DNA from: an uncultured Clostridia bacterium
GTDB taxonomy: Bacteria > Bacillota > Clostridia > Christensenellales > Pumilibacteraceae
Length of the DNA stretch: 12,850 nucleotides
Direction of reading: 5' to 3'
Assembly: GCA_934277845.1 (NCBI GenBank)
Contig: CAKQVV010000039.1
Span: 1-12,850 of the forward strand
Below are positions 7,946-12,850 of the stretch, one piece after another. The position numbers and the translations under genes were made by a program. Positions within the stretch are counted from its first letter, which is position 1. Every line of letters begins with the position of its first letter. The notes beneath the pieces were generated by a model. It was given only the letters and a program-made list of their open reading frames with translations. It was not told the DNA's origin and searched no databases.

Positions 7946-8839
7946 ATGATCGCAAACAAGAACAAAATCAGAAGATCCGACGAATTGTGGGGCACCGTCT
8001 TTGCGGGGATTCCGGTACTCGCAATGATAGTGTTCACCTATGTTCCCATCGGCTTCGCGCTAGTCATGTCGTTCATGGACGTGCCGTACGGCATTATCGA
8101 GAACGCGAAAATGCTGCCGATAAAGAACTTTTTCGGCAATTACGTCGACGTTCTCAAGGACGAGTATTTCTGGAAAGCGCTGTTAAACAACGTGATACTT
8201 ATGCTGGAACTGCCGGTGTCAATCGCGATTTCGGTAGTCATAGCAGAACTTCTCACGAAGAAACTGCCCGGCACAAAGTTCTTCAAAGTACTGCTGTTTG
8301 TGCCGTACGTATGCTCGGTCACCGCGACCACGTTCATGTGGAACTGGCTGCTTAACAGTCAGTACGGTATTGTAAACAGAATTTTCGGGTTGGGAGATTT
8401 CAACTGGTTCAGCCCCGATAACTTTATCTGGTCGATAATGATTATGGGCGTGTGGTCGACCTGCGGGTACAGAATTCTGCTGTTTACCGCCGCGCTGACC
8501 AACGTGAATTCGTCGCTGAAAGAAGCCGCGGAACTCGACGGAGCGAACAAACTGCAGATATTTTTCCACGTCACGCTTCCCGCGATCACGCCGACGATTT
8601 TCTACGTCGTGGTCATGGGTTCGATCGGCGTACTGCAGGCGTTCACGCGTATTCAGGTGCTTGATCCGAACGGGCAGAAGTGCCTTACCGCCGTGTTCTA
8701 CGTTTACAAGGAAGGTATCGCGGGATCGGCATACGGCGTTGCTTGCGCTGCCAGCGTGGTGCTTGCGCTGATTATCGCCGCGCTTACCAAACTAAACTTC
8801 GTTATGTCGAAAAAGTGGGTGAATTATGACGTTGCCTAA
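7946..8839 (+). CDS. ABC sugar transporter permease, MalF/UgpA type
   Basis: This 297-residue inner-membrane subunit has about six transmembrane helices. The first spans roughly residues 18-43 (GTVFAGIPVLAMIVFTYVPI), typical of the first permease of CUT1 carbohydrate importers. The cytoplasmic EAA loop that docks the ATPase is clear: EAAELDGANKLQIFFHVTLP (193-212), keeping the EAA, DGA and LP positions. AAGGAG at 7931-7936 precedes the ATG by 9 bases. The gene overlaps the second permease by 14 bases, so the pair is probably made in equal amounts. No ATP-binding subunit gene lies within the window; in many Firmicutes one shared MsmX/UgpC-type ATPase serves several such importers, and that is the likely arrangement here. 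Confidence 0.94.
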   Translation: MIANKNKIRRSDELWGTVFAGIPVLAMIVFTYVPIGFALVMSFMDVPYGIIENAKMLPIKNFFGNYVDVLKDEYFWKALLNNVILMLELPVSIAISVVIAELLTKKLPGTKFFKVLLFVPYVCSVTATTFMWNWLLNSQYGIVNRIFGLGDFNWFSPDNFIWSIMIMGVWSTCGYRILLFTAALTNVNSSLKEAAELDGANKLQIFFHVTLPAITPTIFYVVVMGSIGVLQAFTRIQVLDPNGQKCLTAVFYVYKEGIAGSAYGVACAASVVLALIIAALTKLNFVMSKKWVNYDVA

Positions 8840-9716
8840 ATCTCACAGCGGAAGCCGAATCCGCAGTAATATCGTAGTTTATACCGGGCTTATCATCGCT
8901 TCGCTTCTGGTCGTTCTGCCGTTTGCGATTATTCTCGTCACGTCGTTCAAGTCGATTGCCGACGCGCAGTCGTGGGAGTTCAGTCTTATCGGCAAAGAGG
9001 ACGGACTGACCGTGCAGGGCTACAAACTGTTCTTTAAGTACAGCGACTACGATACCGGTATCCCGTGGCTTTTGACCGGTTTTCTCAATACGATGATCAC
9101 TTCGCTCGTGCCTACGATCGGATCGTTGTTCTTCGGTGCGCTCGCGGCGTTCGCGTTTGCGAAAATCAAGTTCAGAATGAGCAAGCCGTTCTTCGCCGTG
9201 ATACTGTTCACGATGATGATTCCCGGCACTATCCTCATGATTCCGCATTACCTCATGTACGAAAGTTTCGGCTGGATCGATACGTTCCTGCCGCTCATCG
9301 TGCCCGGGTTTTTCGGCGGCGCGAGTCTGATATTCTTCCTGCGCCAGTTTATGTACGGCGTACCCGATTCCGTTATCGAAGCGGGCAAAATCGACGGACT
9401 CAGTTGGCCGGGTATCTTTATCCGCATTATGCTACCGCTCGTCGTTCCCGCGCTGCTCGCGCAAGGCTTGCTCGGCTTTATCGGACACTACAACGCGTAC
9501 CTCGGTCCGCTCCTGTACCTCCGCGATCCCGGCAGAGCCACGCTCCAACTCGTCGTGGCAAACTTCAAGTCCGCGGCGATGGGCACTTCCCAGGGCAGAA
9601 ATTATCCCGCGCTTATGGCGTGCTGTATCGTCACGATTATGCCGATCCTTATTCTTTACACGATCTTCCAGAAGTATTTTGTCGAGGGTATCGCGACTTC
9701 CGGCATGAAGTTATAA
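8826..9716 (+). CDS. ABC sugar transporter permease, MalG/LacG type
   Basis: This 296-residue protein is the second membrane subunit of the same importer. A first helix near 18-40 is followed by a periplasm-facing loop with WLLTGFLNTM, the usual MalG-like NT pair before helix 2, and about five more helices. The EAA loop reads EAGKIDGLSWPGIFIRIMLP (185-204), with Gly replacing the second Ala. The Shine-Dalgarno is weak (GTGGG before the ATG at 8826) and lies inside the first permease gene, so its translation probably depends on ribosomes arriving from upstream. It is the last gene of the series and is followed within 30 bases by a strong terminator. The sugar cannot be named from the permease. 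Confidence 0.94.
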   Translation: MTLPKSHSGSRIRSNIVVYTGLIIASLLVVLPFAIILVTSFKSIADAQSWEFSLIGKEDGLTVQGYKLFFKYSDYDTGIPWLLTGFLNTMITSLVPTIGSLFFGALAAFAFAKIKFRMSKPFFAVILFTMMIPGTILMIPHYLMYESFGWIDTFLPLIVPGFFGGASLIFFLRQFMYGVPDSVIEAGKIDGLSWPGIFIRIMLPLVVPALLAQGLLGFIGHYNAYLGPLLYLRDPGRATLQLVVANFKSAAMGTSQGRNYPALMACCIVTIMPILILYTIFQKYFVEGIATSGMKL

Positions 9717-9742
9717 AATAAATATTTCGTATGATAACGCAA

Positions 9743-9776
9743 AAAAAACGAACCCGAAACTGCAGGTTCGTTTTTT
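9743..9776. terminator. Bidirectional intrinsic terminator
   Basis: A 12-bp perfect stem (AAAAAACGAACC paired with GGTTCGTTTTTT) closes a 10-base loop. The T-run follows on the + strand and an equal run follows on the - strand, so one hairpin can stop both the importer series (end 9716) and the convergent M20 gene (end 9803). Confidence 0.9.
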
Positions 9777-9802
9777 CTTACGTTACTTTAATCGTTTTTT
9801 CG

Positions 9803-11149
9803 CTACTTTACCGCGTGGACGACGGTTTCGGTTTCGCCGTACTCGACGAGTTCGATATCGGAAACGTACTTATCCCACTCGGCGAAAAACGCTTCTTTCG
9901 TGGGGAAGGGCGCGACGTAGTTTTCCTTTACGCGGATTGCCTCCCTTGCGTCGTTTTCGAGCAGCGCGGTCAGCAGCGCGATTTGCGCTTTTGCAGACAG
10001 TACGCATGCTTTTTCGGGGTCGGAAATACGGTAATCGTCGCCGTGGCTTTTGCCGCAGGCGCCTGCGACGTAGGGGTGAATGACCGGCATGACCTGACTG
10101 AGATCGCCCATATCGGTGGAAGCGCCGCCCCAGTTTTCGGTGACGTGGATTTCGCTTCTGTCTGTGAGTTCGCCGAGCGCGTTCGCCATGACTTCGCGGA
10201 GTTCGCGGCTGTTAGTGAGCGGAGCCGCGCCCGTGCGGTCGGTGACGGTAACGGTAGCACCCATCGCCAGCGCGCCCGAAGCAATCGCGCGGTTGACCTT
10301 ATTGTTCGTTTTGCCGATGACGGAGAGCGATTTGCCGCGGATAAGCGTTTCGAGCGTGGCGGACGAGGGAATAACGCTGACCGAATCGCCGCCCGAGGTG
10401 ACGATAGGGTGAACGCGGACGTGGTCGTAGTCGGCGAAAGTTTCGCGCAGAGCGTTGATCGCGTTCAGCGACAGGGTGGCGGCGTACAGCGCGTTTACGC
10501 CGTTCTGCGGACTTCCGCCCGCGTGAGAAGCCACGCCGTGATAGGTGAAGCGTTTTTGAATATTGCCGTTACAGCCGGCGTGTACGTCGAAAAGATTTTT
10601 CATGCCGGGACCGGTGTGGAACATGAACGCCATGTCCGCGCCGTCGAAGTAGCCGCGGTAGAGGAATTCGTCCTTGCCGCCGTAGTAGCGGATAATGCCG
10701 GCTTTCCGCAGTTCCTCGCGGAAGTCCGCCTGAATTTCTTCTTCGGCGGGTACGGCGCACAGCCTTATCGAGCCGCTCATGGTATCGGTTACGCCCTTTT
10801 CTTTGAGCGCGAGCGCAATGCCGACCATAGCCGCGCACTGAGCGTGATGCCCGCATGCGTGCGCGTTGCCGTCGACCGCCGCGAAGTGGTTGGGAACATA
10901 CAGTCCGTCCAGTTCGCACAGTACGAGTACTTTCGGACCGGGCTTGCCCGTGTCGATATCGGTGTAAAAACCTGGAATATTGCCTGCTTTCGTAAGCGTA
11001 TAGCCCGCCTTCTCGAAAATGTTTTCGAGATAGGCCGTGGTCTGCCACTCCCTGTAGCCCGTTTCCGGGTGCGTCCAGATGTAGTGCTCGGCGGCGAGTA
11101 TTTCGTCACGGTGCTTGTCTACGGCTGCGTTTATGAGTTTCGTATTCAC
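9803..11149 (-). CDS. M20 family amidohydrolase, AbgB-like
   Basis: This 448-residue cytoplasmic metalloenzyme belongs to the M20D branch that includes aminobenzoyl-glutamate hydrolase subunit B and related N-acyl-amino-acid amidohydrolases. Metal and catalytic motifs are visible: HACGHH (97-102, with Cys99 as usual in this branch), AEEE (135-138) with the catalytic glutamate, HGVASHAGG (204-212) in the dimerisation region, and a late KSHG with His369. STDMGDLSQVMP (344-355) is the AbgB-type signature before that histidine. The frame opens with GTG at 11147-11149, preceded 6 bases away by GAGGGG. The gene converges on the importer series and has its own promoter, so it is an independent unit. 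Its substrate, an amide of an amino acid, peptide or aminobenzoyl-glutamate, is not evident. No AbgA partner lies beside it. Confidence 0.92.
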   Translation of the reverse strand: MNTKLINAAVDKHRDEILAAEHYIWTHPETGYREWQTTAYLENIFEKAGYTLTKAGNIPGFYTDIDTGKPGPKVLVLCELDGLYVPNHFAAVDGNAHACGHHAQCAAMVGIALALKEKGVTDTMSGSIRLCAVPAEEEIQADFREELRKAGIIRYYGGKDEFLYRGYFDGADMAFMFHTGPGMKNLFDVHAGCNGNIQKRFTYHGVASHAGGSPQNGVNALYAATLSLNAINALRETFADYDHVRVHPIVTSGGDSVSVIPSSATLETLIRGKSLSVIGKTNNKVNRAIASGALAMGATVTVTDRTGAAPLTNSRELREVMANALGELTDRSEIHVTENWGGASTDMGDLSQVMPVIHPYVAGACGKSHGDDYRISDPEKACVLSAKAQIALLTALLENDAREAIRVKENYVAPFPTKEAFFAEWDKYVSDIELVEYGETETVVHAVK

Positions 11150-11155
11150 TTTTTG

Positions 11156-11161
11156 CCCCTC
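11156..11161 (-). promoter_or_regulatory. Ribosome binding site deciding the GTG start of the M20 gene
   Basis: On the - strand GAGGGG lies 6 bases before GTG at 11149. No ATG is placed as well for this frame, and the residues just after the GTG already align with the family N-terminus. Confidence 0.75.
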
Positions 11162-11186
11162 GTTTCGTTTTTTTGGTTTTTGTTTA

Positions 11187-11216
11187 ATTATACACCGAAT
11201 TTACTTTTCGGGGCAA
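11187..11216 (-). promoter_or_regulatory. Promoter of the M20 gene, with an inverted repeat in the spacer
   Basis: On the - strand TTGCCC (11211-11216) and a consensus TATAAT (11187-11192) are 18 bases apart, about 38 bases before the start codon. The spacer contains the inverted repeat CCGAA-N7-TTCGG (11195-11211), a possible operator. The -10 match is strong and the -35 only moderate. Confidence 0.65.
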
Positions 11217-11269
11217 TAGCCGCAATGATATTTTTGCCGAAAATGATACTTTTTCAGCGCGTTGCGACG

Positions 11270-11296
11270 GCGTACTCGACTGCGTACTCGACTGCG
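11270..11296. repeat. 12-bp tandem repeat, 2.25 copies
   Basis: The unit GCGTACTCGACT occurs twice head to tail without mismatch (11270-11281 and 11282-11293), followed by a third partial copy GCG that runs into the left arm of the adjacent hairpin. It lies in a non-coding gap. Confidence 0.9.
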
Positions 11297-11328
11297 AAAC
11301 AATTAACAAGAAATTCTTGTTATTTCGC
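11294..11328. repeat. Long inverted repeat with 19-bp palindromic core
   Basis: The core TAACAAGAAATTCTTGTTA (11304-11322) has two perfect 9-bp arms around one central base. GCGAAA (11294-11299) and TTTCGC (11323-11328) add six more pairs, with a 4-base bulge on the left side. No T-run follows on either strand, so it does not look like a terminator. It could be a protein-binding operator about 80-110 bases upstream of the M20 promoter, or an RNA hairpin in the regulator's 3' region. Confidence 0.8.
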
Positions 11329-11440
11329 GAAGAAGGGATCTGTCAGGCAAAAAACGCATTCGCGACATTCGCTTTTCCGAACGAAATTTTTATCAGCAAG
11401 TAACGGATATTTATAATATAACAGAAAAACGGGAGGAATT

Positions 11441-12400
11441 TTATTTCAGCGTCAATATGATCGCTTGATTAAAGTCTCCGAAATTTTTGCCGAACAAATT
11501 GATCCCGCCGCGGTGCACGGCGTCTTCTCTGATGCCGATTTCGAAAAATACGGTATTCTGTTTCGGGAGTTCCAAAGCGTCGAAATCGAGATTGCTCGGC
11601 ACTTGCTTGCCGTTTAAAAAGACTCCGGTTCTCGTTACTTCCACGTTTTTTAAAAGCCCGTATTGCGTGCATGTGATGGGCCAGTAGGATGGCGTGTACT
11701 TTCCGCGCGAGCCGCCGAAATCCCCGGGGGAGGTGAACGTGAGAATTTCTTTACCGTTGATTTTTACCGTGATGTCCGACGGCCAGTTGATATTGTAATT
11801 ATTTGCTTCGGAACACACTTCGAACGAAAACGAAAGCGAGTGAAACGACTTGAAATCTTTTGCGTCGGGCGGCAATGGGAAACGGTAGCCGAGCATGCCG
11901 GTATTAAACCACAGACATTCCGCGTTCATGCGCTGAGGCAGAAAAAACATTGCGGGGTTATCTTTAATGGAAAGCGGTTCGGTTGCGCCAAGCATACCGC
12001 ACGGCGGCGTTACGCTGCATGCGGAAAACATGCCGATGGGCATTTCCGTAACGAATTTTCGTTCGCTATCTTCGGAAGAGGTTTGCGGTTCGGGTTCTAA
12101 TACGAATCGGCAAGAGAGAATTTCTTGTGCGCAAAATTTCGTGTGCCCCTTAATCCCCGGTTGATAGGCGATGGAAATAAGCCCCGCGTCTGCAAGATCC
12201 TGCGCGTAGCGCGAAATGGTGGAGATGGGGATTCCCGTTTCCTTCGAAAGCGCGGAAATACTTTTCGGATAGAAAATCAATGCTTTTAAGATTTCCACCC
12301 GCTCTTTCGATGACAGCGCATAGCCGCATTGCGCGATTTTCTCGACATCGTCGGGATTTTCGATATACAGCCGCAAATGTTTCTTTTCGTTAATATCCAT
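11441..12400 (-). CDS. COG4189-type ArsR-like winged-helix regulator with beta-rich C-terminal domain
   Basis: This 319-residue protein has an N-terminal winged helix (about 25-90): YALSSKERVEILKALIFYPKSISALSKETG, then the recognition helix region IPISTISRYAQDLADAGLI (57-75) and a wing with KGHTKF. The remaining 220 residues form a large beta-rich domain including WPSDITVKINGKEI (206-219), FTSPGDFGGSRGKYTP (222-237) and TQYGLL (245-250). I recognise these strings from COG4189-type predicted transcriptional regulators, but the family is poorly characterised. The domain resembles a carbohydrate-binding sandwich, so it may sense a sugar directly. The ATG at 12400 follows AGGGGG by 8 bases. The gene is divergent from a GH29 gene and both promoters share a motif, which suggests autoregulation and control of the fucosidase. 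Its base composition is more AT-rich than the importer genes. Confidence 0.82.
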   Translation of the reverse strand: MDINEKKHLRLYIENPDDVEKIAQCGYALSSKERVEILKALIFYPKSISALSKETGIPISTISRYAQDLADAGLISIAYQPGIKGHTKFCAQEILSCRFVLEPEPQTSSEDSERKFVTEMPIGMFSACSVTPPCGMLGATEPLSIKDNPAMFFLPQRMNAECLWFNTGMLGYRFPLPPDAKDFKSFHSLSFSFEVCSEANNYNINWPSDITVKINGKEILTFTSPGDFGGSRGKYTPSYWPITCTQYGLLKNVEVTRTGVFLNGKQVPSNLDFDALELPKQNTVFFEIGIREDAVHRGGINLFGKNFGDFNQAIILTLK

Positions 12401-12408
12401 AGCCGTTT

Positions 12409-12414
12409 CCCCCT
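12409..12414 (-). promoter_or_regulatory. Ribosome binding site of the regulator gene
   Basis: On the - strand AGGGGG is 8 bases before the ATG at 12400 and supports that start. Confidence 0.7.
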
Positions 12415-12430
12415 AAGTCATCCTGCATAC

Positions 12431-12459
12431 ATTATAACAAAATGTTGCGGAAAAATCAA
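12431..12459 (-). promoter_or_regulatory. Promoter of the regulator gene
   Basis: On the - strand TTGATT (12454-12459) is 17 bases from TATAAT (12431-12436), which is preceded by TGT and so has an extended -10 element. The expected 5' leader is about 24 bases. The spacer contains TTTTCCGC, AACA and TTTTGT in that order. Confidence 0.8.
12437..12454 (-). promoter_or_regulatory. Candidate operator in the regulator promoter
   Basis: Read on the - strand, TTTTCCGC (12447-12454) and TTTTGT (12437-12442) are separated by AACA. The same two words, without the gap, occupy the spacer of the divergent GH29 promoter. A bound regulator here would cover the region between -35 and -10. Confidence 0.45.
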
Positions 12460-12553
12460 GAATTTTTAAAAGTTTCCGTTTCGTAAAAGAAATTTCATTT
12501 TTTGCGAGCAACACGATTTCATACTGTCAGAATCCGGTGAGCCAAAAATACCG

Positions 12554-12561
12554 CCGATCGG
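12554..12561. repeat. Short palindrome next to the GH29 -35 box
   Basis: CCGATCGG is a perfect 8-bp palindrome ending one base before TTGACA. It may be part of an operator, though its length allows chance occurrence. Confidence 0.4.
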
Positions 12562-12591
12562 TTGACAACTTTTCCGCTTTTGTGCTTTAAT
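12562..12591 (+). promoter_or_regulatory. Promoter of the GH29 gene
   Basis: A consensus TTGACA (12562-12567) is 18 bases from TTTAAT (12586-12591), preceded by TGC as an extended -10 element. The expected leader to the ATG at 12628 is about 30 bases. The spacer carries the shared motif, so the promoter looks strong but regulated. Confidence 0.82.
12570..12583 (+). promoter_or_regulatory. Candidate operator in the GH29 promoter
   Basis: TTTTCCGC (12570-12577) runs directly into TTTTGT (12578-12583) between the -35 and -10 boxes. The orientation relative to transcription matches the copy in the regulator promoter. Confidence 0.45.
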
Positions 12592-12627
12592 AGCAACGCA
12601 ACAAATATTAAAGGATGGGTTAAGGCT

Positions 12628-12850
12628 ATGGCACAAAAGTCGCTCTTATCCGAAAAGCAACTTAATTTTCTGGAATGGGAATTCGGCGTGTTTTTTCATT
12701 TCGGGATCCGCAGTTTTTACCGCGGGCACAAAGATTGGGACGGCAAAGATATGCCGCTTTCGGCGTTTCTTCCCGAAAAATTCGATGCGTTCGAGTGGAC
12801 GGAAGCGGCGAGAAAAGCGGGCGCGAAGTACGTGATTTTGACGGCAAAGC
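12628..12850 (+). CDS. GH29 alpha-L-fucosidase-like enzyme, N-terminal part
   Basis: The frame opens with ATG at 12628 and runs off the end of the window after 74 complete codons. The visible part matches the start of GH29 catalytic domains: EFGVFFHFGIRSFY (18-31), whose His24 corresponds to the conserved fucose-binding histidine of the HWG/HFG motif; DMPLSAFLPEKFDAFEWTEAARKAGAKYVILTAK (41-74), the family's FxPxxFDAxxWxxxAKxAGAKYxxLTxKHHDGF stretch, cut just before the HHDGF. No signal peptide is present, so the enzyme should act inside the cell on imported fucosylated oligosaccharides. The nucleophile and acid/base residues lie beyond the window. An earlier ATG at 12615 meets a stop after one more codon, and AAGGAT at 12611-12616 can serve the chosen start. 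The gene has its own promoter, divergent from the regulator. Confidence 0.85.
   Translation, partial: MAQKSLLSEKQLNFLEWEFGVFFHFGIRSFYRGHKDWDGKDMPLSAFLPEKFDAFEWTEAARKAGAKYVILTAK

Larger units (their letters stand above)
11150..11440. other. AT-rich structured intergenic region
   Basis: This gap separates the starts of M20 transcription from the 3' end of the regulator gene, both on the - strand. Besides the M20 promoter it holds AATGATA twice, 18 bases apart (11224 and 11242), a 12-bp tandem repeat (11270-11296), a long hairpin (11294-11328), and a + strand TATAAT (11412-11417) followed by GGGAGG (11431-11436) with no convincing gene behind them. No clear intrinsic terminator for the regulator gene is visible; an A-run at 11350-11354 (a T-run on the - strand) lacks a good stem. 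I see no tRNA or other known RNA in it. Confidence 0.6.

Noticed and set aside
11270..11328. CRISPR array
   Set aside because: The 12-bp repeats are contiguous with no spacers, are too short, and no cas-like gene lies nearby.
11340..11380. Intrinsic terminator for the regulator gene near the A-run at 11350
   Set aside because: The only stem directly before the T-run on the - strand is about 3 bp, too weak to call.
9731..11416. A 561-codon + strand open frame across the M20 gene
   Set aside because: It is exactly antisense to a clear M20 amidohydrolase with metal motifs. Its translation is Arg/Val/Phe-rich without any family pattern, and it starts within the terminator. It is a by-product of G/C-rich third positions.
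11457..11468. ATG after GGGAGG on the + strand
   Set aside because: The frame stops after three codons (ATG ATC GCT TGA) and the spacing to the Shine-Dalgarno is too long.
12615..12623. Earlier ATG for the GH29 gene
   Set aside because: It reads ATG GGT TAA, so it stops at once. The in-frame start is the ATG at 12628.

Overview
The window reads as chromosomal DNA from a Gram-positive, Clostridia-like anaerobe, possibly an uncultured gut or rumen lineage. The grounds are four Sec/SPase II lipoproteins in a row, strong AGGAGG-type ribosome binding sites, sigma-A-like promoters, an ABC sugar importer encoded without its own ATPase, and a COG4189-type regulator beside a GH29 gene. Codon use favours G/C in third positions, which leaves long open antisense frames across most real genes. 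The taxonomic placement is inference from style and gene content.

Region 1 (1-9716, + strand) is one long, tightly packed gene series, probably one transcription unit whose promoter lies upstream of the window. In order it holds: the C-terminal end of an EamA/DMT-type membrane transporter; a PIG3-like quinone oxidoreductase; a lipoprotein with two InlB-like bacterial repeats and a GLUG-like beta-helix; a GH43 glycosidase lipoprotein; a lipoprotein with a CBM9-like and a LamG-like domain; a 648-residue solute-binding lipoprotein; and two sugar-type ABC permeases. Five junctions overlap by 4 to 20 bases and the other two gaps are 9 and 24 bases. The series ends at a strong hairpin that can serve both strands (9743-9776).

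Region 2 (9803-11149, - strand) is a convergent, separately promoted M20 amidohydrolase of the AbgB type with a GTG start. Behind its promoter is an AT-rich, structured gap (11150-11440) holding a 12-bp tandem repeat and a near-perfect 19-bp palindrome inside a larger hairpin.

Region 3 (11441-12850) is a divergent pair: a COG4189-type winged-helix regulator with a large beta-rich C-terminal domain (- strand), and the start of an intracellular GH29 alpha-L-fucosidase-type gene (+ strand). Both genes have clear promoters, and the two spacers share TTTTCCGC and TTTTGT in the same orientation relative to transcription. This makes an autoregulated one-component sugar switch plausible.

Working model (inference): cell-surface lipoproteins bind and trim a plant- or host-derived glycan, the solute-binding protein and permeases import the oligosaccharide, and cytoplasmic enzymes such as the GH29 protein finish the degradation. 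Nothing in the window is clearly a new class of system. The most distinctive parts are the four-lipoprotein series, the shared promoter element and the structured gap.
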